DNA of 64,000 nucleotides from Anthracocystis setariae (Eukaryota > Basidiomycota > Ustilaginomycetes > Ustilaginales > Ustilaginaceae): assembly GCA_928724745.1 (NCBI GenBank), contig CAKMXJ010000018.1, forward strand, positions 310,001 to 374,000, written 5' to 3'. The translations under genes and the position numbers were made by a program. The notes below the pieces were generated by a model. The model was not told where the DNA came from, searched no databases, and was given only the letters and a program-made list of their open reading frames with translations. Of this stretch, positions 31,700 to 41,101 are shown piece after piece; the first letter of the stretch is position 1, and each line of letters starts with the position of its first letter.

Positions 31700-33661
31700 A
31701 TGACCACCATGGATGGCGATGACATGCAGAGACTGTGGTCTCTCATCGAAGACCTCACGAACCAGCTCCAGGCCAACCGTCAACTTTGCGAATCCTTGCA
31801 GCAACAAGCAGACCAGCTCCGAGGTCAAGCCATCCACTCCGGTACCGGCTTTGCGCTACGTCGATTCAACACAGATCTCAGCAAGGAAAAGTTCGAGTCC
31901 GAGCTAGAAGCGCTCAATGTGCATCTGGTCAAGGAAAATCTCAGCCTGTCTCATGAGAACAAGCAACAGGCCGTGTTGTTGCGCGAGTACGAGAACACGT
32001 TGGAGACCGTCATGGCCAAGTTCCGCAGCTTCTCGCACTCCACCCAACAACACACCCTTCAATTGACACAGCACTACGAGTCGTTGCTCGCACAAACGGC
32101 ACATAATGCAGCAGAACAGACACTGGCCGCCGAGACAGCGTTCAGCGGCACGCTCACCCATTTGGGAGGCCTCGTCAGGAGAGCGATGCAGTCCGTAGAT
32201 GGAGAGGTGAGCGATGACGAGCAAGAGGAGCACGAAGAGGGTCGACCACGAAAGACCAAACGAGGATGGGTTCAGGATCCAAAGTGGTACGGATCGGGAG
32301 GCTACGTCGGAAAGACCACCGACCCAGTTGCGTTGCGTGCCGACGAGGCACTCGAGGCGCTCACGGAAGAAGAGAGGCTGAGGATGGAAAACGACACCCT
32401 GCGAGAACTGCTTGGTCTCAAGGAGAAGAGCGATGCTCTACTATCCAACCAGGCTCCAGGTGACTCTCACTCCGGCGCGGTCGCTTCTGCCCCCATCAAA
32501 GACATGTCGCCAGCAGAGCGACGCGCCTCGCTGACAGTGGACGAAGCAGCTATTGCAGCGGAAGCGAGCGGGCAGCCATCGTCCAAGACGCTTCAGGTGT
32601 CTTCCATCACTCGTCCAGGAGAGGATGCAGCCGACGCGACCGCATCATCGTCGCGTGCCTCGCCCAAAATTAGCCCCACCATCGAACGAAAGGACCAGAT
32701 CATCGAGGAAGCCATCCTTGCAGATGACGAGAACGTTGCCGATCGAGGACGACGCCCGAGTGCAACCAGTCCTTCTTTGAGCTCTGAAATCGCTGCGTTC
32801 AAAAGCGCGCAGTCGATATCCACGTCCACGTCATCCTTGCCCCTTGTTTTTGCCGTCGATGATGCCGAATCTGCTCCTTCATCGATCGAGGAGCTGCGTG
32901 CTTCGGCGAAGCAAGAAACCGAGGCGCCAACAACACAGTCGGCGGTTGCTGGAAGCTCGACGAGTGGAGATGCGGACGAGATCACGCCCATCGATGAGGT
33001 CGACGCTGCAACTACAGCTGCAAGTGGTGCTAACATGGTTGCTGAAGCAGCTCCTCCTGCGCTCGTTGGTACCGGTATCGAGGGCAGCGAGGCCACCGTC
33101 ACCTCGGCATCGGGGATCGATGTAGCCGAGTCTTCTTCTGCTGAGAGCAGTCCAGCCGCGTCGATCGCTTCGTCAGACTCCTCCAACGATACCAGCCTGG
33201 CTTCGGTCGACGGAGCTGCTACCGCAGATGCAAGCGAAAAGACCGACGCGGTGGTCAAGGAAGCAGAGACAGCCGCAGCGTCAGCTGAAAGCGTTGAGGG
33301 TGACTTTCAACCCATTGTCGCGGCCGAGGCTCCGGCGGTTGAGCCTAGCAAGGAGGAAAAGGCTCAGAGCAGCATTTCCGCGGAACCAGCAAGGGTGGAT
33401 GACAAGAGCGCGTCTTCCGAGGTAGCGGAAGCAAAGCTCGTCGCTGCGCCAGCCGATGCTATCAAGGACAACAAGGCGGGGGAGGGCAAGGAGAAGGAAG
33501 CGAAAGGTACAACAGAGGGGAGGGAGGTCAAGACACCCGGAACGCCAAATCAGGGCAAGAAGCCGGATGTAACCGCTTCGCCCAAGAAAGCAAACCGGAA
33601 TCGCGGCGGCAAGAACAGGCACAACAAGTCGAATTCTTCGGCGAACGACAAGAGCAATTAA
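31700..33661 (+). CDS. STRIPAK coiled-coil subunit, SIKE/FGFR1OP2-like
   Basis: A 653-residue protein. The N-terminal 150 residues are predicted coiled coil: ELEALNVHLVKENLSL, then LLREYENTLETVMAKFRSFS, resembling the SIKE1/FGFR1OP2 family (fungal Sci1/Csc1). These are small partners of striatin in the STRIPAK phosphatase-kinase complex, which controls cell fusion, septation and development in fungi. A second conserved-looking block is DPKWYGSGGYVGKTTDP near residue 195, followed by a short helix ending ENDTLRELLGL. The remainder (about 250-653) is Ala/Ser/Glu-rich and disordered, ending in a basic tail with RNRGGKNRHNKS. A second ATG three codons downstream is an equally good start. Family assignment rests on the coiled-coil block alone and is moderate. 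Confidence 0.6.
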   Translation: MTTMDGDDMQRLWSLIEDLTNQLQANRQLCESLQQQADQLRGQAIHSGTGFALRRFNTDLSKEKFESELEALNVHLVKENLSLSHENKQQAVLLREYENTLETVMAKFRSFSHSTQQHTLQLTQHYESLLAQTAHNAAEQTLAAETAFSGTLTHLGGLVRRAMQSVDGEVSDDEQEEHEEGRPRKTKRGWVQDPKWYGSGGYVGKTTDPVALRADEALEALTEEERLRMENDTLRELLGLKEKSDALLSNQAPGDSHSGAVASAPIKDMSPAERRASLTVDEAAIAAEASGQPSSKTLQVSSITRPGEDAADATASSSRASPKISPTIERKDQIIEEAILADDENVADRGRRPSATSPSLSSEIAAFKSAQSISTSTSSLPLVFAVDDAESAPSSIEELRASAKQETEAPTTQSAVAGSSTSGDADEITPIDEVDAATTAASGANMVAEAAPPALVGTGIEGSEATVTSASGIDVAESSSAESSPAASIASSDSSNDTSLASVDGAATADASEKTDAVVKEAETAAASAESVEGDFQPIVAAEAPAVEPSKEEKAQSSISAEPARVDDKSASSEVAEAKLVAAPADAIKDNKAGEGKEKEAKGTTEGREVKTPGTPNQGKKPDVTASPKKANRNRGGKNRHNKSNSSANDKSN

Positions 33662-33907
33662 GCTCCTCACCCACCATGTACTGTACTGTAGCATCTTTGA
33701 GTCTTTATCGTTGGTGGATTCATTCAATTTGCATTTCGTCCATCGGTGCTTGGGTTTTGTTTTGTGAGAGCGCGTGATGAGGGGGGGAAATGGTGGTGTA
33801 AGGGAATTTCAAAAGAAGGGTTTTCGCGCACGAGCCTTTGGAATTTAAGCATGCGGATAGGGTGGGGTTTTTGCATCTTTGGTTTCAGCCAGCATCATCT
33901 TTGTGGG

Positions 33908-33916
33908 TATATATAT
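33908..33916 (+). promoter_or_regulatory. TATA-like element before TRS31
   Basis: An alternating TATATATAT, only about 25 bases before the chosen ATG. It is too close for a usual leader, so either transcription starts inside or just before the coding region, or this is leader sequence rather than a TATA box. Confidence 0.3.
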
Positions 33917-33938
33917 CACATTTGCAGTACGGGTCACG

Positions 33939-35009
33939 ATGGCGACACCACGGGCATCGCAGCAGCGATTTTCGGTGCAGACGACTGCGTCAGCATCTTC
34001 GGCTTCGTCGTTGCAGTACACCAATCATGCGGGTGGTGGTGGTGGTGGTGATGCGAGCACCGCCGCGACCTATTCGTTTTCACAGGTTCAGGCGGCACCA
34101 TTCTCGTCTCGACGCACATCCTCGGTGCTTTCAAGTTCAGCTAGCTCCGTACATCAATCGGCATTGATGTCGGCGTCGGCTTCAACGACGTCGTGGTCAA
34201 ATCGAATGTCAGGACCGACATCGAGTCGACAAGTTTCAGCATCGAGTGGGTTGGGTAGTCGGTTCGCCTCGTTCACCTCCACCACCCCGGTCGATGAGGT
34301 GAATGCCTCCTCTGGGTATCCCACTTCTTCACCGGTGCCGGATATTGTGGAGAGGGCCAGGGATAAGACGAGGGCGGCAGAGGTATCGTTGTCCGCGCTG
34401 AGCTTTCTGTTCAGCGAGATTGTGAGTTATACGCAGAACAGAGTCACCGGAGTGACGGATTTGGAGAAGAGGCTGTCATTGATCGGGTATACGGTAGGCC
34501 AGAGGGTGTTGGCCATGGCAATGCATAGACAGGAGATGACGACCAATCCCAAAAATCCAAAGAGGGAGACCAAACTGTTGCCCACATTGCTCTGGATCCA
34601 TACCGCGTTCTGGAAAGCAGCATTTGGAAAAGCCGCCGACTCGCTCGAAAGAAGTACAGAGGCCGGCAGGAACGATGAGTGTAAGTCGCCCACCCAACTC
34701 TCCATTGTCTCAAGTCCAGGTATAGGTTAGAGTGCTGATATGCTGCTTATTTGGCAACTTGATACAGATATGATCTCGACCAACGTGCCGACGTTCAGTC
34801 GATCGATCTGCGTACCGAATGACATGAGCCAACTCTCAGTCGAGGCAATCACTGCGGGGATGGTGGAAGCCGCACTAGACGGTCTCGGCTTCCCAGCCAG
34901 AGTTACCGCACACACAGTCGCCACCCCGCAATTCCCCAACCGAACCACGATCCTGATCAAACTCGACAAATCCGTCATGGATCGAGAAGAAGCCCTCGCC
35001 GCTTCGTAA
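33939..35009 (+). CDS. TRS31: TRAPP complex subunit Trs31/TRAPPC5 (two exons)
   Basis: Exons 33939-34680 and 34768-35009, intron of 87 bases (GTAAGT ... GATACAG), giving 327 residues. The split codon TAT joins exon 1 (...AGRNDE) to exon 2 (MISTNVPTF), restoring the frame exactly. The conserved core is EVSLSALSFLFSEIVSYTQN, LEKRLSLIGYTVGQRVLAM, ETKLLPTLLWIHTAFWKA, then SQLSVEAITAGMVEAALDGL and GFPARVTAH. This is the Bet3-like fold of TRAPPC5. TRAPP activates Ypt1/Rab1 and tethers ER-derived and Golgi vesicles. The first 140 residues are Ser/Ala/Thr-rich and poorly conserved, as in yeast Trs31. An in-frame ATG 60 bases upstream is possible but lies before the TATA-like element. Convergent with the tRNA methyltransferase gene. 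Confidence 0.9.
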
Positions 35010-35049
35010 CCCTCTCCCTCCTCTTGTACTTTTCCACATTGGCAACACA

Positions 35050-35051
35050 CA

Positions 35052-35094
<43 letters not shown>

Positions 35095-35097
35095 TTG
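35050..35097. repeat. CT dinucleotide repeat
   Basis: An interrupted (TC)n tract filling most of the 102-base gap between the convergent TRS31 and Trm140-like stop codons. Probably part of one or both 3' UTRs. Confidence 0.8.
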
Positions 35098-35111
35098 GAA
35101 TGGTTAGGATT

Positions 35112-36125
35112 TCAGTGCGAGGTCGGTCGCGGTGGGACGAACCATTTAGCCTGAACGAAGCGTCTCTGCATGTTGACTTCGCTCTTGCGATTGACGGCTG
35201 TTCTTCTGAGTGTCTCTACGTTGCCTTGGAGGCCTAGCTGGGTTGCTAGGTCTTGAAGGTAGTCTTGTTTGAAGAAGTAGTTGAACGTGTTGTCGCCTCT
35301 GCGGTACCAACTGTGTTGGGGGTCTTCGGAGAGAAGGCTTGGTTCAGCCCAAGCCGCGTCCTTTTTGGTATGGTATCGAACCTGTGACAGATCGCCGTAG
35401 GCGTAGTCACGGAACAGCAGATGTCCTCCCGAAGGGTTGGATGCGAGGATGTCGGCGAGCGAGGTGAGTACGGCAGCGTGAAGGGTGGGTGGGATTGCGG
35501 AGAGGACGAAGATGAGCGAGATCGTGGTTGGGTTTGGCCAGGATGCGTAAGGTGGTGTGGAGAGGAACGAGGTTAGTGGTGGAGAGGGGGAGGTGAGGTC
35601 GAAGACGAATGCGTTGACTCGAGTAGGGTCGTAGAGCGGGTGGGATTTGACCATGTCCACGGCTCGTGCGGAGAAGTCACAGCAATGCACTTTCAACGAC
35701 GCATTCCCTTCAAGAAGGGGATAAAGCATGTTGCCCACACCACAACCGACCTCGAGTAGCACCGCTTCTCCCGCTCCACTACCCCCCGAGACTCGCTCGG
35801 ATACCATCTGCGTTTCTTCCTCCCGATCATCATCACCCTTGGGCGCAGAGACAGACGAACAAGTAGCAGTTGGATCGACGTTGATTTGCGATCCGAACTC
35901 GCGAGATGTCCAATGACGGTCTTTGAAGAACTTGTCTTGATGGTTTTTGTAGAACTTGTCCCAGTTCTTGGCCGCTTCTTTCGAGTGTTTCGTGACTGTA
36001 AACGCGGTTGCTGTGCGACGGTTGGACGAGAGGAGGTTGGAGATCGATGCTTCTACGTCTGGTTGCTCTGGCTGGGAGAGGTGCGCGGGCGCTGGTGCCG
36101 ATGTGTTGGAGTCTGGGTCGGCCAT
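35112..36125 (-). CDS. TRM140: tRNA m3C methyltransferase, Trm140/METTL2-like
   Basis: A 337-residue class I methyltransferase. The signature before the catalytic fold is AAKNWDKFYKNHQDKFFKDRHW followed by the EFG motif, diagnostic for the METTL2/METTL6/METTL8/Trm140 family. The SAM-binding motif is VLLEVGCGVGNMLYPLL (about residue 125), then the acid loop VHCCDFSARAVDMVKSHP. The C-terminal part ends with the family's NxFNYFFKQDYL and RRFVQAKWF blocks. These enzymes make 3-methylcytidine at position 32 of certain tRNAs. The yeast protein has an N-terminal actin-binding region made by frameshifting; nothing like that is present here. A Ser/Asp/Glu insertion (about 95-118) interrupts the domain. 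Confidence 0.88.
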   Translation of the reverse strand: MADPDSNTSAPAPAHLSQPEQPDVEASISNLLSSNRRTATAFTVTKHSKEAAKNWDKFYKNHQDKFFKDRHWTSREFGSQINVDPTATCSSVSAPKGDDDREEETQMVSERVSGGSGAGEAVLLEVGCGVGNMLYPLLEGNASLKVHCCDFSARAVDMVKSHPLYDPTRVNAFVFDLTSPSPPLTSFLSTPPYASWPNPTTISLIFVLSAIPPTLHAAVLTSLADILASNPSGGHLLFRDYAYGDLSQVRYHTKKDAAWAEPSLLSEDPQHSWYRRGDNTFNYFFKQDYLQDLATQLGLQGNVETLRRTAVNRKSEVNMQRRFVQAKWFVPPRPTSH

Positions 36126-36633
36126 GGTGAAGAGATTCGCTGGGGGATGGTGAGAAGAAGAAGAAGGAGGAGGAGGAGGAGGAGGAGGAGGAGGAGGAGG
36201 AACAAGAAGATTCGCAAAAAAAAAGCTTTTTTTTTTGGTTTTTTGGTTTTGTTTTTGGTGTTGGTGCGACGCAGGGTTCAGTGTGGAGGAAGATGGGCAA
36301 GAATTCCCAGCAGCAACAAGAGAGTCAGAGGTATCTCAACACAGGTTGGTGCTAAACGAACATCCGATTCGGGGCTTGCAGACGCTCGCTGTGTCACCAG
36401 GATGCACATCTGTAGTGGACGATTCAACGCAGATTGAATGCGCACATCCCCTAGCCAGCCTATGTCAAGGAAGCTAATCCCTTTTACTGTCCGAGTCCAA
36501 GTATTCACAAAGAAGGGCCACACGAAAAGTGACAGGATTGAGGATGGTAGTTTTGAGTTGGCCATCGTATTCGCCCCCCGATCCGCACCCTTTGCTTGGA
36601 CCTCAGAGCGGATTCGCTTGTTTTCAGCCGTCG
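36126..36633. other. Upstream region of the Trm140-like gene, ARL5 3' flank
   Basis: 508 bases. It contains an AGG/GGA triplet run (36159-36200) and short T/A runs (36217-36236) immediately before the start codon of the methyltransferase gene. No gene is seen. Confidence 0.65.
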
Positions 36634-37352
36634 CTACGCCTTGGCCCCCAACGTATGAGCCAACCAATCCAAACCCTCAGTCAACCCTTTGCCCGTCAAG
36701 GCACTACATCCAAAGATCTGCCACGTCCTTTCTCTGAACGCAGTTAACGCCAAACTCTCGCTAATCTCGGCGGGCGTCATGGAGCCCTTGATATCCTGTT
36801 TGTTGGCCCACACAAGTATTGGTGCTTTGGTGACTTGTTCGTCCTGTGCGATCCTGTGCAGTTCTTCGCGCGCAAGGTTGATGCGCTCGCGATCGTTGGA
36901 GTCGAGCACAAAGATGACGGCATCGGTGGAGGCGAGGTAGGATGTCCAAGAGGTGCGCAACGAGGTTTGCCCACCGACATCCCAGAGCATGAATTTGAGG
37001 TTCTTGTACTCGAATTGTTCTAGCGTCGCCGAAAGGGTCGGTTCGGAGGTAAAGTAATGTGTGATGTCAGCCTACAAGACCTGGTCAGCGTATGGAAGAA
37101 AGAGTAGGTGGTAACGTACCTGTATTTGAGCCAACTGTTGGGGCGGTGGAGACGACGGAGCCCAGAGTCATCTTGTACATGAGCGTCGTCTTTCCCGCAT
37201 TATCGAGTCTGACAAGGCAATTCGGTGTTGGTTAGTATCCGAAGGTAACAAAGAAGGAGACGATGGGAAGAAAAAGCTTACCCAAGAATACAGATCTTGA
37301 GCTCCTTTGACCCGAACAGCGACGACCATAGTGAGCTGAACGCCACGCCCAT
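36634..37352 (-). CDS. ARL5: Arf-like GTPase Arl5 (three exons)
   Basis: I assemble exons 37282-37352, 37120-37208 and 36634-37019, with introns of 73 and 100 bases, to give 181 residues; Arl5 proteins have about 179. Exon 1 encodes MGVAFSSLWSSLFGSKE with the myristoylatable Gly2. The joined G-motifs are GLDNAGKT (G1), WDVGGQ (G3), NKQD (G4) and CSALTG (G5). The GSN switch segment followed by EQFEYKNLKFMLWD, the SLRTSW block and the LTGKGLTEGLDWL ending point to Arl5 rather than Arl1 or Arf. Arl5 acts at the trans-Golgi in recruiting the GARP tethering complex. The first intron has a perfect TACTAAC branch site. A competing acceptor about 50 bases upstream of exon 3 would put a stop in frame. 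Confidence 0.88.
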
Positions 37353-37744
37353 GACTGCACTGCACTGCTTGCGTGTGGAAGAGTCGTGTTGAGTATGGGG
37401 CCGTGACTGTGATGGTGAAGCAGAAGCAGAAGCAGAAGCAGAAACAGAAGCAGAGGCGACGTGCAGCAGGCGGCTATTCCGATACTTTACCGAAAGGCGC
37501 GGAACGAGCGAAATGGACAGTACAGCACAGCACAGCACAGCACAGCGACTCCGAAATGACGCCGAAAAGCGGTCCCGTGCGACACGAAGGATTGGCGTGG
37601 CTCCTCCACTTTGGCAGACACTACGCGCTGGCTTTTTTTGTTTGCTCTCTCTGCCTTTTCAGGGTCCAAGCTTCCTTCTCAACAGCACCGTAATTGGACA
37701 CGACTTGACCTTGTCAACTTGCTCTCACCGTCCACAGCATCAGC
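37353..37744. other. Divergent promoter, ARL5 / GPI18
   Basis: 392 bases. It contains AGAAGC hexamers (37406-37452) and a CAGTACAGCAC-type repeat (37516-37545). No gene is seen. Confidence 0.65.
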
Positions 37745-39157
37745 ATGCTGAAGCCACGTCGGGGTGGTGGCAATCTGACATCGTCGGAGGCTGACAGCAT
37801 GCGGAAGCAGGAAACCCCTCCACCAGGCAAAACACCGACCAAGGACCTCCTTATCGCACAATCTCGACTGCTCAGACTCTCCCTTATAGCTCGGCTGGCA
37901 TCCATCACACTCGTGATCCTCACCGCATCCGCACAACAAGCATTCGATACGTCGCATGATCTTCTCTCATACGCTCTTGATCCAACAAACCAGCACAGTC
38001 TATCGGCCGGCCGATTCCACTGGCTCCTAGCTCTGGTGCGATGGGACTCGATCTACTTTGTCGCCTCGGCCTGTCCCTCGACGGGATATACGTGGGAGCA
38101 AACACTTGCATTCCAACCTGGCATCGTCGCTCTCCTACGTGCGATGGGATACATCACACCCCAACTCGATGGAAGCTGGAGTCCTACTTCAGCGATCCTG
38201 CTCACAAGTGTACTAGCCAACGTCGCAGCACTGTTTGCGCCCGTCCTGCTGTTCCGGCTGGGTTGGAGGGTGACCCAGAATGTGAATTTCTCCTATACCG
38301 CAGCGCTGCTCAGCATTTTGTCTCCATCAGCAGGGACGACGTTGACCGCACCGACACCCGAGGGTTTCTTCAGCTTGGCTAGTCTCATGGGAATGCTCGT
38401 CTTGGAGAGCTCGGCTCAGCTCGGGTGGGCCCAAGTGGCAAGTGCTTCGCTTTGGTTTGCGGTGGCTACATCATTCAGGAGCAATGGGGCGCTACTGGTG
38501 GGCTATGTTGCGCTGAAAGCCATCGCTGAGGTGAGAGCAGGGAGGGTGATCTCGGCGGGTAGCAAGCTGGGGGTCTCGGCGGTGGTATGCATTGCGCCCA
38601 ATGCCCTCTTCCAAATATGGGCGTACAGCAGATTCTGTCTTGGCAATGATGAAGCGGTGACACGGCCATGGTGCTCTGCGACACCTCCGAGCGTCTACGC
38701 GTTCGTGCAATCTCACTACTGGAACGTTGGCTTGTTACGGTACTGGGAATTAGCTCAAGCGCCCAACTTTGTCCTAGCCGCGCCTGTGCTTGTGACCATA
38801 GCATATGCGGGTCGGACGTACTGGCGAGGATCGACTGCGAGGCAAGTGGTGGGTTGGATGCTCGATAGTCGGTTGAACAAGGTTGGCGTTGGAGGGTTTG
38901 ATTTGAATTCAGCGCCTGGAGCGATGGCGTATATGGTGCATCTGATGGTGTTGGGTGTTATCCTGTTATTGGCCTCGCATGTTCAGATTGCACTGCGTCT
39001 GGCCACGCCAGGAAGTATGCCGGCGCTGTGGTGGGCTGCAGCACACGCGGTTCTATACTCGAGTCGAGCGTGGGTCAGAAACGTGATCGTAGCCTACCTC
39101 GCGATGCAGTATGTCATGTCCATCGTGTTTTATAGTGGATTCTATCCGCCAGCTTAG
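37745..39157 (+). CDS. GPI18: GPI mannosyltransferase 2 (GPI18/PIG-V)
   Basis: A 470-residue polytopic ER membrane protein. After a short basic N-terminus (RRGGGNL) and a first helix come the PIG-V hallmarks: FDTSHDLL, then RWDSIYFVASA, and GYTWEQTLAFQPG in the first lumenal loop, with later helices including FSYTAALLSILSPSAGTTLTAPTPEGFFSL. The enzyme adds the second, alpha-1,6-linked mannose to GPI anchor precursors in the ER. The catalytic acid is expected in the RWD motif. Length agrees with the yeast enzyme (433). Together with ALG10 about 17 kb away it represents ER glycolipid synthesis, but the two are not adjacent and no shared control is evident. Confidence 0.9.
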   Translation: MLKPRRGGGNLTSSEADSMRKQETPPPGKTPTKDLLIAQSRLLRLSLIARLASITLVILTASAQQAFDTSHDLLSYALDPTNQHSLSAGRFHWLLALVRWDSIYFVASACPSTGYTWEQTLAFQPGIVALLRAMGYITPQLDGSWSPTSAILLTSVLANVAALFAPVLLFRLGWRVTQNVNFSYTAALLSILSPSAGTTLTAPTPEGFFSLASLMGMLVLESSAQLGWAQVASASLWFAVATSFRSNGALLVGYVALKAIAEVRAGRVISAGSKLGVSAVVCIAPNALFQIWAYSRFCLGNDEAVTRPWCSATPPSVYAFVQSHYWNVGLLRYWELAQAPNFVLAAPVLVTIAYAGRTYWRGSTARQVVGWMLDSRLNKVGVGGFDLNSAPGAMAYMVHLMVLGVILLLASHVQIALRLATPGSMPALWWAAAHAVLYSSRAWVRNVIVAYLAMQYVMSIVFYSGFYPPA

Positions 39158-40325
39158 TCCAATAGATACCCGTTCCCACTTGCGTCGATCAATGTAACAA
39201 TACTGTACTGTAGATTTCAGCGAGCGATGGGGTTGGAGATGAGCGAGTATGGTTGGTTGGTTGATCAAGTTTTGGAAATGTCGGCGGTTCAGCAGCGACC
39301 AGTCAGTAGTTGAATTCAAGAAGAAACAGTTAGAACAAAAGAACTAAAATATGTGGGTGGATGCAAGTACGGCTGTTTCCGCATGATGCGCCGCTGATCT
39401 TGTCACGGTTCGGAAGAGCCGGAGCCAGTTACAGCTTGGCACATCACCTCGATCAAGGAGAGGAGAGAATTAAGCCAGATGGTGTAGCCAATCTAGATGC
39501 CAGGGTGTTGACGGCGATGGGCAACGAACGTCAAGAGTGAATCCAGCCCAAGGCGATTGAGTTGCAGAGCGTGCTGTAAACATGGTAGCCGAGCTCTAAG
39601 ATGGGTGCTACAGTATATTATAATAAATTTGGTCAACGAGTTGCAAGAGCGGGGGCTGTACAGTACAGCACAGTGATTCTAAATACGGAATTTCGCTGCA
39701 ACATACTTGATCTAGTCGCAGAGGACTTGGCTTGACGACATCATTATCATATACCATTTTCAAATGGCGCAACAAGGTGAAGCACGGCGATGGATTGAGA
39801 TTCAAGCAGATATGCGCCATGGGTTATGGTTGGAGGCAATGACATTCATTCCATCGAGGCTACAGTTGCAGCGTGTGTATGTGTGTGTGTGTGTGTGGGG
39901 AGAAAAAGGTCTGATGTGGAGTGCGGACGGTGAGGGTGTAGAAAAAGGGAAAATGGCAAGAAGAGGATGGCTGGATAGCTCGACGTCACCGAGGCGGGTT
40001 GATCTGGGAATAACTCCAGAGTAGTGAGTAGGCGGGGCTGCAAGCAAGCAGATTGTGCATCGAGTGTGAAGCTCTACCTCTTGCGCTTTCTCGCCCCCGC
40101 TTGCACCCGAGCCAACCCAACCCAACCCTCGACTTTTGCCTCAACCCTTTCCGCTCTCTATCGTCCTCCCACCATCCATCCATCCATTTATCCATCCATT
40201 TATCCATCCATTTATCCATCCGTCCATCCGTGCGTCTATCGCTACGCTCTCAACGACGACGAAACTCTCTCCTTGACAGCACCACGCGCACCTATCCACC
40301 TGCAAACTTTGGGAGCACACTACTG
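39158..40325. other. Intergenic, GPI18 3' flank and next gene's leader
   Basis: 1.17 kb. Contents: GTACTG/CAGTAC motifs (39200-39213 and 39656-39673), a TG/GTAT repeat (39872-39897), and the 12-base repeat described separately at 40172-40235. Open frames up to about 107 codons lack recognisable content. Confidence 0.6.
40172..40235 (+). repeat. 12-base ATTTATCCATCC repeat in a leader
   Basis: Three perfect copies of a 12-base unit (ATTTATCCATCC), flanked by related CATC and CGTC units. It lies 90-155 bases before the ATG at 40326 and is probably in the 5' UTR. The frame is open through it, but no ATG precedes it, so I treat it as untranslated. Confidence 0.75.
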
Positions 40326-40892
40326 ATGTCGCAGCAACTAAAAACGCAACTCGAAAGCGCGGGCATGGAAGAAGATTCGGCCTACTACGTTGGACGCTAC
40401 ACCATTCAAGGACTCCAATACGGATGTCTGCTCGCGACTCCGCTGTACCTACTGCAAACCGCGCGTGGGCGCGGATTCTCCCTTCGAGGCCTTGCACGTT
40501 ACAACTGGCTCCTCCCCATCACCGGTGCTGGCGTTGGCTCCATTACAGGTTATGCCGCCGCTAGTCAACTCGACCACCCATCGCTAGCCGCTCGAACATC
40601 CAACCTTCGTCTCGACGCCCAACGCGTTCGTCAAGACGACCTCCACCTAATCGGTAGCGTCCTAGGCGCCCTCATCCTCCCCGCCATCTTCCTCCGTAGA
40701 ACAGGCCTCATCAATGGCCTCCTCGGAGGCGCAGGCCTCGGAGGTGCAACTGGCCTCATCACCCATAAATTCCAATCCCTATCTTCCAACCCACTTCCAC
40801 CACAAGACCTCAAACACCATGCAAACCATGCACTCCAACACGTCAAAGCAAACGCCCAAGACGTAAAGGCTCACCTTAAAAATAGTCTCTAA
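40326..40892 (+). CDS. Small multi-pass membrane protein, unknown role
   Basis: A 188-residue protein starting MSQQLKTQLESAG. Hydrophobic segments are near residues 25-42 (YTIQGLQYGCLLATPLYLL), 58-78 (NWLLPITGAGVGSITGYAAA), 109-125 (LIGSVLGALILPAIFL) and 130-150 (a Gly-rich GLLGGAGLGGATGL helix). The C-terminus is basic and helical (HHANHALQHVKANAQDVKAHLKNSL). This layout resembles fungal DUF1757-type proteins, but I recall that family only loosely and would not rely on the name. Gly-rich helices at the end suggest tight helix packing, as seen in some mitochondrial membrane proteins. Function unknown. Confidence 0.7.
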   Translation: MSQQLKTQLESAGMEEDSAYYVGRYTIQGLQYGCLLATPLYLLQTARGRGFSLRGLARYNWLLPITGAGVGSITGYAAASQLDHPSLAARTSNLRLDAQRVRQDDLHLIGSVLGALILPAIFLRRTGLINGLLGGAGLGGATGLITHKFQSLSSNPLPPQDLKHHANHALQHVKANAQDVKAHLKNSL

Positions 40893-41101
40893 CCACGCTA
40901 ACAAACCCTAACCCCCCATCCAGTTAGCAATGACAGACAAAAAAACACTCCCAAAATCATAATCCCACAGTCCCCCCCCCCCCATGCTTCTCTTTTCGAC
41001 ACTGTATGCAGCATGAGGAATTACATTGAGATCTCAAGCAGGTACAGGTATAGAAAGAACCCATATGCTTTTGAATATCGTGTTCGAAGCCAGGACCAGG
41101 C

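Noticed and set aside
40897..40917. CCCTAACCCCCC resembling telomeric repeat
   Set aside because: A single imperfect occurrence in a 3' flank; no array.
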